From: Auxenochlorella pyrenoidosa
Lineage: Eukaryota > Chlorophyta > Trebouxiophyceae > Chlorellales > Chlorellaceae
Length of the DNA: 40,647 nt
Direction of reading: 5' to 3'
NCBI GenBank assembly: GCA_001430745.1
Contig: KQ482042.1
Coordinates: forward strand, 286,161 to 326,807
The notes under the pieces are model-generated. The model saw nothing but the letters and a program-made list of their open reading frames with translations, searched no databases and was not told where the DNA came from. The translations under genes were made by a program, and so were the position numbers. How positions within the stretch are numbered: position 1 is the stretch's first letter; each line of letters starts with the position of its first letter. Below are positions 32,766 to 40,647 of the stretch, in pieces.

Positions 32766-32865
32766 CAAAGGAGCAAGCAGCACGGTGTTGGGGGTTGCAG
32801 TTATGCTCAAAAGGCGCGTGCAAGTTGCAGCAAAGCAGAATGAGGTCAGCTGCGCATGCTCCGGC

Positions 32866-35800
32866 TCACTGCCCCAGCTGCACCTCGTACACCGCGCCAG
32901 CCGGCTCGCGCGTGGCCTTCCGCAGCCCCTCAAAGCTGCAGCGCGGCCCAAGCAGGCCCCCCCGGAGCACAGGCGCCAGCTCAAGGAACGCTGGCCGCAG
33001 CACCGCAGCCGCGGCCGCCGCGCCCGGGAAGCCCCGCAGCAGCTGCAGCTGCTCCTGAGCAGGCAGCTGCTCCGAGTAGTACTGATGCACCAGCGCCAAC
33101 AGGGCGCCGGCTGTCAGGTGTCGTGGCGCCGCCGGCCTCGCCTCTGCCTGCTGCAAGCTGCCCTGCTGTGTGGCCAGCGGATCAGCCAGCGGCAGCGGGA
33201 TGACACGAGTGTCAAGGCCCAGCTCCCCGCGAGCATCCCGGGGGAAGAGCAGGGTGAGCTGCGCCACCCCTGGGAGCACAACCTCTGCCTGCCAGGCTGC
33301 TGCCTGTCCTTCGGCAGGCGCCGCATGCACGCTGGCGCCGCCGGCGCAGTCGCTGCCACTGGCCACAGCGTCCAGCAGCACAGACTGGACTGCAGCCTGG
33401 CTGGAGCTGGCACAGCAAAGGGCTGCCAACCCATCCTCCTCCTCTCCCTCGGAGTCGGGAACGATGACGGGGTCCCTGCAACAGGGGCGGCATTTGCAGG
33501 CAGATGCGCAGGGCAGTGGACGGCGGGCATCCCAAGAAAATAAGGAGGAGCTGGCCAGCATGAGTGTGTTTTTTGCAGTCCAAGCAACATTGTTGCCGTC
33601 GCCTAGACGAGATGCGCCCACTCACTCCTCAACACGCCCACGGTGCGGGTGCTGCGCCTCCTCTTGACGGGCAAGATGCGGCGGGTCTAGCACCGACCAC
33701 AGCACACCCGGCAGCAGCTCTGCAGGAGTCGAAGCCTGCGGGCCAGCAGCCACGGCCGCGGCAGCCGAGGCAGGGCTGCCCTGAGCTGCGCCTGCCCCTG
33801 CAGCACTGCCTGCCAGCTGGCTGAGCATCTGCTCCCGCGCCTCACGACTGTGGAGCAGCTCGCTGCTTAGGCTCTGCCGCTGCAGGCAGCTGCTAGCTGC
33901 ACCGCTCCGCTCTCCCTGCTGCTGCTGCAGCTGACAGCTGGCGGCAGCGCCAGAGGCTGCTGGCAAGTGACGGGAGGCATCGGCCGAGACGGTGAGGCAG
34001 CGCTGCTGCCGGCCAGTGCGCAGCGATTGATGCACCCACTGCGGGGACACGATGCCCACTCCTGCACAGGCATACGTGTTGGCAGCGACATCCTAGGATC
34101 AAGGGCAGCAAAACAACAACGCGTGTGCTGCGGCAGCTGAGAAACTATGCGCAAGCAGCTGCGTGGCCGAGACGTGAAGGGCAAGCCAGCGGCGGAAGCG
34201 CTGCGAGGAGGGCTGGGCAGTGCTGGCTGCACTCGGGCCTGGCATTTCTGTGCATTCCCAGCCAAGGCGGCACCAGGGACCTCACCCATCGACAGCCACT
34301 TTAGGGCAGCCTCTGGGTGACACACAACGTGGGTGACGCCGCCGCCCAGGCTGCCACCCTCGGCCACACAGCCACCGCCCTTCTCCAGCGCGGCTTTCAC
34401 CCTGTACCAGGGTCGAGTGCGAGTGGCATCGGCAAGAGAAGTCGCACAGATACACAAGAGATTGCCGCTGCTAGGCAGCTAGGCACGCTTGCAGATGGCG
34501 CAGTGTTCCTGTCAAACCAGGGATCATTCGACGACCACTCACCGCCACTGCTCCTCAACATCAAGGCCAGGGTCAATGACTGCCAGCATTGACGCAAACA
34601 CATTGCCGCCGCTGTCTGCCACCTGCAGGTAAGCAGTTGAGATATGCCCATAGTGTCAGATGCCGTGCGTGGCCTGGGGTTGCGCCCAAATTTACGCCTA
34701 AATCAACGGTGAATGTCTCCCCTACACCCACGCCTCCTTGCTGCCACGTTACCTGCGAGCTAGCTGCTACCAGCTCCATGCTGCGCTCTTCTGGGGCGGC
34801 TAGACGGGGAGTGTCCGATGCCAGGGTAACAGGCCCTGCCACCACACCGCCTGCTGCCGGCGGAGAGCCTGCTGAGCTGGCAGGGCTGCCAGCTGGCAGC
34901 GCTCTGCTGCCGCTGCCATGCACCACCTCCGTCTGCGGGAGTGCAACACTCTCATGCTGGGCGCTGGCTGCAGCGGCAAGCTGAGACGCCCCACAGTCCT
35001 GAAGTCGGTACTTGGCTGGCGGCAGTTCCGGATCATGAGAGGCAGAGCCAACCCGCTGCTGCTGCAGCGGCTGCGGCTGGGGAAGCCGCCGCGCCTGCGC
35101 TAGCTGTGGCTGCAGCAACTGGGCATTGTCTGCCACTGCAGCCCGGTTGCCAGCAGGCTGAGGTGGCAGCGGTGCTGTCTGCTCACCATGTGCAGCTGCC
35201 AGCAGGCGTGCAAGCTCAGAGGCTCCATCCTCGCTGTCGGCCTGTCCGCAGCCATCAGGCGCTCTGCCAGTCCGCGGGCCTGCTGCCTGCTGCAGCCATG
35301 CCAGCAATACGACAGTGGACAGTGCCTGCCGGCCTGCCCCATGCTGCTCTAGACCATGGCCGCCATGCTGCTCACCCTGCTGGCTGCGCACATCTGCTGC
35401 CGGCTGCGCACTTCCAAAGAGCTGCGCAGACGCACCCAGCTGCGCTAGCAAAGCAGCCATGTCGGGAGCTGCGTGCCGCTCCTGCTGGCACTCCTGCGCA
35501 GATTTCTCAGCCAGCACCCCAGCTGGGGATGGCAGCGGCACCGCTGGCTGAGCTGCTGGGGCCGGGGCCGGAGGGCGCTGCCCAGCCTGGCCATGCTGCG
35601 TGTAGCTGCTGCCATATGCCATCTGCAGCAGAGCTACAGAGCCAGACCGCGGCAGCGCAGTGCCGGTGGCCGAAGCACGCAGCTGCTCCAGGAGTTGCGC
35701 TGTGGGCGGCCCGGGCATGCGCCGGGCCTGGTCATGCCTTCGTTGCTGGGTGTCGGGCGCCCCACTGCAGGAGGCCCGCAGCTGCTCCAGCAGCTCGGCT

Positions 35801-37803
35801 GTTGATGGCCCAGGATCATGGTGCACTTGTGCAGGTGGCTGCTGCTGCTCGAGCTGCTGCTGCTGCTGGGCTGGCGTTGGAAGGCTGGCCGATGCCCGCA
35901 GCTGCTTCAGCAGGCCTTCCGTTGATGGACCAGGCATGTGTTCGTGCTGGTGCCCACGCGAGTGCACACCCAATGAAGTGCTGGAGGCCCGCAGCTGCTC
36001 CAGCAGCTCAGCAGTGGACAGGCCAGGCATACGCTGCTGCTCTGCAGGTTGCTGCTGCCGTGGCTGCAGCGATGGGTGTGCGGTGGCTGACAGGCGCAAC
36101 TGCGTCAACAGCTCTGCCGTCGAGGCAGCTGTGTGATGTGAACTGGCAGGCGCCCCTGCTTGCGCAGCATTAGGCTGCTCCACACGCATTGGAGATCCCA
36201 GCAGGCGCTGCGCTGCCTGGTGCATTGGCAGGGCTGCTTCTGCTTCTGCCCTGGCGGCAGTGTCAACTGTGGCCTGTGCGCGTCGAGGATCCTCCTGCGC
36301 CTGCTGCGGCGACAACTGACGCTGCTGCCCTTGCTGCTGTGTGGAGACATCACCTCGCAATGGAGCAGCATTGGCAGCAGGCGCCAGCAGTTGCAGCTGC
36401 GCCAGCAGCTCAGCCCCTACAGGCAAGACAGGGTAAATTTGCTCGCCGCCAATGTACCGCTTGGCAATCTTGCTAGCGGCAATCCCCGGTATCTTGGCAG
36501 CTCCCCATGACGAAACAAACAGGATTGATGCTGAGAACTGACCTGGTATGAAGCCTGCTTGTGTCATGGGTAGCCGAGCAAAATCTATGCCATGGCCACC
36601 TGCAAACAAGGCGCTGAGGGTACATGAGCGAGGCATCATAGCACAAGGACTGTGATCAGTGTGGCAGGAAGCACAGTGGTGTTGTGGTTGGGCAAAGAGA
36701 CTTTGAAACAGCGGATGTGCAGGACAGGGCGCACATGCAGAAGCGAATTGCCAGAGAGGGCGCAAACGCAGCAGCAGCAGCAACGAAGAGGTGTGCATTC
36801 ATCTGGCATCGCTTTAGCACCAGTCTCACCGTCCTGCTGCTCAGAGCGCGTTTCCACCTCCGGCAGCAGCCCGCCAGCCACCGCAGCTACTGCAAACTCT
36901 GCAGCTGACGCCCCTGGCACACCTCCCCTTCCAGTGCTGCCTGTGCGGCCTGCTGTGTGCTGTGCAGATGCGGAAGTCTGCGGGTGCGTGCTGCGCTTGA
37001 GCGAAGGGGACTGTGTGTGCAGGGAGCACGACGGCTGTCGGAAGCTGCTCAGGGGCCGCGAGTTGACCGATTGCTGCAAGGGCTGTGCAGCTGCTCGCTG
37101 CGCCCACGCGCCCGCGGCCGCAACTGTGGCTGCTGAAAAGAGGCCATGCTGTCTCCCTGGCTGGCAATCATAGGTATCTGCAGCTTGCAGGCTGCTCAAG
37201 CTGCTTGCATTTCCTCTGCTGCCTGCTGGCGGCTTGAGGATCGCATTCGCTGCCGCCTGCTCCTTGGCGCTGCTGGCTGGCAGCGGCAGCGGGGGCAGCG
37301 CAGCTGGAAAGGCCGCCTCGTCGAGCCGCTTTCCCACCCGGGTGCTCTGCACGAGCCAGTCAAGGTCGACAATGCGCAGGCCCCACTTGGCGCGGTTCCG
37401 CACCGCTGTGCGCAGCTTTTCCGAGCAGGTGGCGTCGCGGCTGGGTGCTGCGGCTCCGCTGCCCTGCTGGGCGTAGACTGCCAGATGGGTGCAGCGCCGA
37501 GACAGGTTTGGCGAATAGCTGCAGGTGCGAGAGGGAGGGCAAAGTGCTGATAGCTTTCAGGAGCCCCAGCTGTCGCAGGCCCCGCGGGCGACGGGCGGCA
37601 GCTGTCGACGCCGGTGGCTGTCGCATCAAGACCACTCGGAAGCCTTGCCTGCCCCCCGCCAATTCTATAAGCTCCTGCAGAGTTGTACGCAGCTCCCGAG
37701 GCGCTCCTGTCACGCTCAAGAGCAGCCCAGTCGCCCAGCCCTCGCGGCCTGCCATATCGGGAGCCTTCAATGTTTTGGCAGTAATGTGAACAAAGCTGCC
37801 CAT
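32866..37803 (-). CDS. BRCT-domain protein with LLxQLRAS repeats
   Basis: A probable chromatin/DNA-damage adaptor. Exons 37803-37649, 37518-36830, 36599-36543, 36416-34753, 34622-34543, 34401-34286, 34061-33626 and 33475-32866 (TGA) give 1,268 aa. BRCT 1 (about residues 18-105) starts ATGLLLSVTGAPREL, contains RRCTHLAVYA and ends with the signature WGLRIVDLDWLVQS. BRCT 2 (about 860-945) contains FASMLAVIDPGLD, GGGVTHVVCHPEAAL and VGIVSPQWVHQS with the conserved Trp. Between them lies a long Gln/Ala/Ser-rich region with repeated TAELLEQLRAS motifs. The C-terminal ~200 residues begin with an acidic VIVPDSEGEEED patch (SIM-like) and continue into a folded-looking domain: LTAGALLALVHQYYSEQ, LRGGLLGPRCSFEGLRK and VYEVQLGQ. 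Intron 1 has a GC donor (AG|GCAAGG). The small intron 36417-36542 is frame-preserving; if retained the protein would have 1,310 aa. Nuclear location and phosphopeptide binding are family inferences. Confidence 0.8.
35195..36416 (-). repeat. Degenerate protein-coding repeats (LLxQLRAS) in the BRCT gene
   Basis: Eight or nine copies of a 10-15 residue leucine motif, the best with 30-40 residue spacing. Approximate positions (high-low) are 36415-36385 (AELLAQLQL), 36120-36085 (AELLTQLRLSA), 36020-35985 (STAELLEQLRASS), 35930-35895 (STEGLLKQLRASA), 35810-35770 (STAELLEQLRASC), 35705-35670 (TAQLLEQLRASA), 35462-35425 (MAALLAQLGASA), 35320-35290 (STVVLLAWLQQA) and 35227-35195 (ASELARLLAAA). The better copies are preceded by (M/D)PGxST. 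The spacers are Gln/His/Pro-rich and not conserved. Confidence 0.75.
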
Positions 37804-38452
37804 CGTGGATTGGATCGAGCCCTATTCCCACCACAGCCTGCTGCCGCAACCGGTGCTGCTGCAGCGCGCTGGATGCCGCCTACTCAAAGTTTGCCCCCAT
37901 AGCTCAATCATCCATGCACCGTGTTACTCTTGAGTCCCTGCATTCAAGCTTGATTGAGTGCGCGTACATGATTACGGGTTTGCTTGTCGATGGCGTGCTG
38001 CGCCGCTTGCTTGCTCCACGAGGGGGCATCCGCTACTCGGGCTGCTACAAATGATGAAGTGTTTTTTTATCTGTCCCTATTTCTGGACGATTATATCGAC
38101 ACAAATATTTCATTCTGCTTTGGACCTTGATTGATGCGACATTTGCGCGAGATTCTCTTCGAGCGGCGCTGCTAGGTGGCGGGAGGTGGCATCGGCGTCG
38201 GTGCCACCTGGTCGGTCGGCAGCACCGCCCCCGACCCTGCCGGCCTCTCCAAGCTGCATTTTAGTGCCTTGGTACCAGTAAAAACAGGCTACAAGCGCGC
38301 CGCGCCGCCCACACGGGCCAGCTGGCGCACGCCCGCGCCCCCTTCGTGCACCTCTTAAGCGGTCCCTCTCCCGCAGTGTCCACCAATTTCTCTCGCTTGA
38401 CCTACTCTCAGCCGATCACTAATAAAAACAAAGAGATCCTCCCACTCCTGCC
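37804..38452. promoter_or_regulatory. Divergent promoter region between BRCT gene (-) and secreted-protein gene (+)
   Basis: About 650 nt. An AT-rich island at about 38045-38130 (T-run, ATTATAT, AAATATTTCA) stands out in this GC-rich window and is a candidate core promoter or nucleosome-free region. Before the plus gene lies a pyrimidine-rich leader, then CACTAATAAAAACAAAGAG, and an ATG in the good context CTGCCATGGC. Confidence 0.5.
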
Positions 38453-39249
38453 ATGGCGCCCCGCCTGATGCTCCTCGCCACCCTGGCCGGCCTGCTGGCC
38501 TGCGCCGCTGCTGGCCCCCTGACGGCGGTCTGTGCGGGCAAGCAGGACAACTTCTATGGCATCTCCCACAACCAGTACCGCGACACAGCCAAGGTGATAA
38601 GGGCTGCAGGATGCTCGGCTCGCTGCGATTGCGGCAAATGCCGTGCTGCTGTCGACACCAGCTGGCGCTCGTCTCTGGCTGCCTCCAACCGCTCTCTGCT
38701 CCTGCTGCTCCCTGACCCTGCAGAAGAACTTTGTGCAGCAGGCCTTCCTGAAGCTGGAGCCCTGGCTGGCCAAGGATTTGATCCGCCGCGGCATCATGGA
38801 CCAGGGCTGCACCTTTGACGACTCGGTGCTGTCCCTCGGCGCCGACTCTGGCGCCTGCTACAAGACCGTGGCCGTCAACAAGCAGGGCCAGGCAGCCAAG
38901 GGTGAGCCTGCGAGGTTGGGTGCGAGGGACATGGATGTGTCCCTGTGCGTGCATTACGAGCTTACCTGCTATGCATGGCAACCAGCCGTATGCCCACCTC
39001 ATACAAGAAAGCAGCAGCAGCACTACTAGCTTGCCCACTGCTGCAGCCCTGATTAAATAACCCCCTTCTACCACCACGTCTGCTGCAGGCCAGTACGGCT
39101 TCCAGTCCTTTGAGCTGGACTTCCTGTGCCCCGAGGGCATCAACGGCCCGGAGTCCATCCAGGTGCTGAAGCACGTCGAGTGCAACGCCATTGCCTACAC
39201 CAACCGCGACGGCAGCTGGTGGAAGACCCCCGCCTACACCTGCCAGTAG
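38453..39249 (+). CDS. Small secreted cysteine-containing protein, unknown function
   Basis: Exons 38453-38593, 38724-38901 and 39089-39249 (TAG) give 159 aa in closed frame. The N-terminus MAPRLMLLATLAGLLACAAA is a clear signal peptide with a likely cut after the AAAG region, so the product enters the secretory path. The mature part has six cysteines (for example near AVCAGK, DQGCTF, SGACYK, DFLCPE, HVECNA and the final TCQ), probably three disulfides. It is otherwise a compact mixed alpha/beta-looking sequence (FVQQAFLKLEPWLAKDLI; YGFQSFELDFLCP; NRDGSWWKTPAYTC). I do not recognise the family. It does not share the eight-Cys spacing of the upstream modular gene. The intron-exon pattern and TGTAA signal show it is a genuine, single-copy-looking gene. 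Confidence 0.75.
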
Positions 39250-40116
39250 GCGGGCAACACTTGGGCGCCCCTCACCACCCCAATTCGGGCCCTTGTCGAC
39301 ACGTGATCACACGACCACCAGCACTGCCATGCCTCGCCTGCTCTGTCTTGCTGTTCTTCTCCCTCCGCTGCCATCCATCACCAGCTGCTCGCTGTTGTTC
39401 CCGTCTGCTCTCCCTTGCATTGCATCACTGCACAGTTTTGACAGGCACGGCCCACACCTGCTGTAACATGTGACATCTACCGTCTGCATGCATCTGCGAG
39501 ACCAGTGACTGTGCGCTTAGGAGCAGGGGACACCGGCTGCCATTCCTGTTTCATCTGATCTTTCAACCGGTGCCGTGCCATGTTCACAGCTACTACGTAG
39601 TACAAGCTTCGTGCTGAATAAAACCGGGCACAGATGAACCTCATGAAAGGCGGGCAAAGGGACGACGGCCGTCAGGCCAGGGTCCGTGCTGGGCAGGAGG
39701 GCGTGTTGAGGATGGCCAGAAGAGTTTATGGTAATGAAATGGCACAGTGCACAGCTGCCTGCTGCCGCTGCGCGTGGATGATAAGGCAGAGGAGCACAGT
39801 ACGGGGGTAAGGGGGGCAGCAGTTGGCAGCCAAAGAGGGCAGGGCATCGGAGGGATTCGTAGGGCGCACAGGGTGGGAGAAGGGGAGGGGTACAGTCGAC
39901 CTCAACTGTTGAACACTGAGGGCTGCTGCTGCGCCCGTCAGGCACAGGCAGCGGGTTTTTGAAGGTTCGTGTTTGGGATTTGGGCCAGGTTGGGGAGGGG
40001 GGCCCTGGGAGCACAGCTCACCACACGGAGTGAGCCTGGGCAGCTGGTCTGCTGCACAGGCCTCTCAACAGGGTTGCCACATCACTGGGTGGCGGGCAGC
40101 GCAGATCCGAACTTCT
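39250..40116. other. Convergent 3' intergenic region
   Basis: About 870 nt between the secreted-protein gene and the carrier gene, both ending here. It contains the TGTAA at 39462-39466. No supported coding region; no minus-strand TGTAA was found for the carrier gene. Confidence 0.5.
39462..39466 (+). terminator. TGTAA poly(A) signal of the secreted-protein gene
   Basis: TGTAA 213 nt after the stop of the 159-aa secreted protein. Confidence 0.6.
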
Positions 40117-40151
40117 TCACGAGGTGGCGGGCAGCGCAGATCCCAACTTCT
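40088..40151. repeat. Short tandem duplication at the 3' end of the carrier gene
   Basis: A 29-nt block beginning GGTGGCGGGCAGCGCAGATC occurs at 40088-40116 and again at 40123-40151 (period 35) with one mismatch. The second copy codes for the last residues of the carrier; the first lies just after the stop. Confidence 0.75.
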
Positions 40152-40604
40152 GCGCCTGCTCATCGAAGAACTTGTCGTACTGCAGAGGGCAGGACACACA
40201 TAGGCAGTTGTGGGCATGAGCAGAGCACCGGCAGCATGGCAGGAGCAGGCGGCCGCGTGTTCTTGGCCGGCCAGGCACTCAGCCGAGCCTGCACCCCCCT
40301 CGGCCTTCCACAGCAGGGCCTTTGAGGCAGCGGCAGGTGCGCAGGCGGCCGCACACACACGGCCAGACGGGACAGGCCGGATGGGCCGGCCACGCACAGC
40401 CAGGCGGGGCCGGCTGGGCGGGCGCACCTTGTCGATGAGTGTGCGGGTGCCCTCCACCGCCAGGAAGATGCCCGCGTTCACCGGCACCGCGCGGTACATG
40501 GCGGCGCTGAAGCCGCGCATGAGCCCGCGGTAGCCCTCCACCGCCACCGACTGCCGCAGGCAGTCCATGGTGTTGCGGTACTGCGGGTTGCTCAGCGAGT
40601 CGCC
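40117..40604 (-). CDS. Mitochondrial carrier family protein, 3' end only
   Basis: Two minus-strand exons are in the window: 40604-40428 and 40179-40117 (TGA). They encode the last ~79 residues of a six-helix mitochondrial carrier (SLC25). The third-repeat signature is visible: QYRNTMDCLRQSV, EGYRGLMRGFSAAMYRAVP and VNAGIFLAVEGTRTLIDK. This region is most like basic amino acid / acyl-carnitine-type carriers (BOU, BAC, SLC25A20/29 group), but the substrate contact residues lie outside the window. The C-terminal exon reads YDKFFDEQAQKLGSALPA and ends inside a short tandem duplication. Upstream exons are beyond the right edge, after an intron that starts with a 19-G run on the plus strand (40610-40628). 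Confidence 0.85.
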
Positions 40605-40647
40605 CTGGCGGGGGGGGGGGGGGGGGGGACAGGGCGGGCGCGGCGGC

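Larger units (their letters stand above)
32177..32865. other. Convergent 3' intergenic region, EXS (+) and BRCT (-) genes
   Basis: It contains two plus-strand TGTAA motifs (32683-32687 and 32696-32700), about 510 nt after the EXS stop, and one minus-strand TGTAA (TTACA at 32761-32765), 101 nt after the BRCT stop. The two transcripts would end within about 60 nt of each other without overlap. No other gene seen. Confidence 0.55.

Noticed and set aside
34941..36173. 410-codon plus-strand open frame opposite the BRCT repeats
   Set aside because: It is the antisense of the repeated minus-strand exon; its apparent repetition only mirrors the LLxQLRAS units.

Overview
The window is nuclear DNA from a GC-rich unicellular green alga, most likely a trebouxiophyte of the Chlorella type. 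This is inferred from four things: dense intron-rich genes with short GC-rich introns; TGTAA polyadenylation signals (the green-algal form) 60-510 nt after several stop codons; Ala/Gly/Gln-rich inserts in otherwise conserved proteins; and plant-type families (tomosyn, EXS, F-box, BRCT, ACC-synthase-like). No prokaryotic gene organisation, tRNA, rRNA or CRISPR array was seen. A 771-nt run of N (20736-21506) interrupts one gene.

Layout, left to right. 1-2345 (+): the 3' part of an ACC-synthase-like PLP aminotransferase. 2346-4851: non-coding DNA holding a ~1.04-kb imperfect palindrome (about 3064-4103) built from two head-to-head truncated gene 3' ends. 4852-7083 (+): a PNPOx-like flavin-nucleotide-binding protein. 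7170-10410: a ~1.65-kb tandem duplication carrying two paralogous (-) genes of unknown function. 11208-13291 (+): a secreted protein with three 8-cysteine modules. 13869-15508 (+): an F-box/leucine-rich protein. 16194-19548 (-): a kynurenine/glutamine-type aminotransferase. 20170-28505 (-): a tomosyn/Lgl WD40 protein with a C-terminal R-SNARE. 29247-32176 (+): an EXS-domain membrane protein. 32866-37803 (-): a large BRCT protein with a novel leucine-rich repeat. 38453-39249 (+): a small secreted Cys-containing protein. 40117 to the right edge (-): the 3' end of a mitochondrial-carrier-family gene.

The genes do not form a pathway. They are ordinary eukaryotic neighbours with individual promoters; tomosyn/EXS and BRCT/secreted protein are divergent pairs, and EXS/BRCT is a convergent pair. 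Tomosyn (membrane fusion) and the EXS protein (Golgi/endomembrane) both act in the secretory system, but their adjacency is not evidence of a joint function.

Exon models were built by hand from conserved protein sequence, splice signals and reading-phase closure. Every complete model closes in frame. Twelve of about 66 introns need a GC donor (mostly CAG|GCAAGC), an unusually high fraction. Other points worth checking are the palindrome, the tandem pair, the symmetric exon-pair modules of the Cys-rich gene, the LLxQLRAS repeats of the BRCT protein, and three frame-preserving optional segments in tomosyn, EXS and BRCT.
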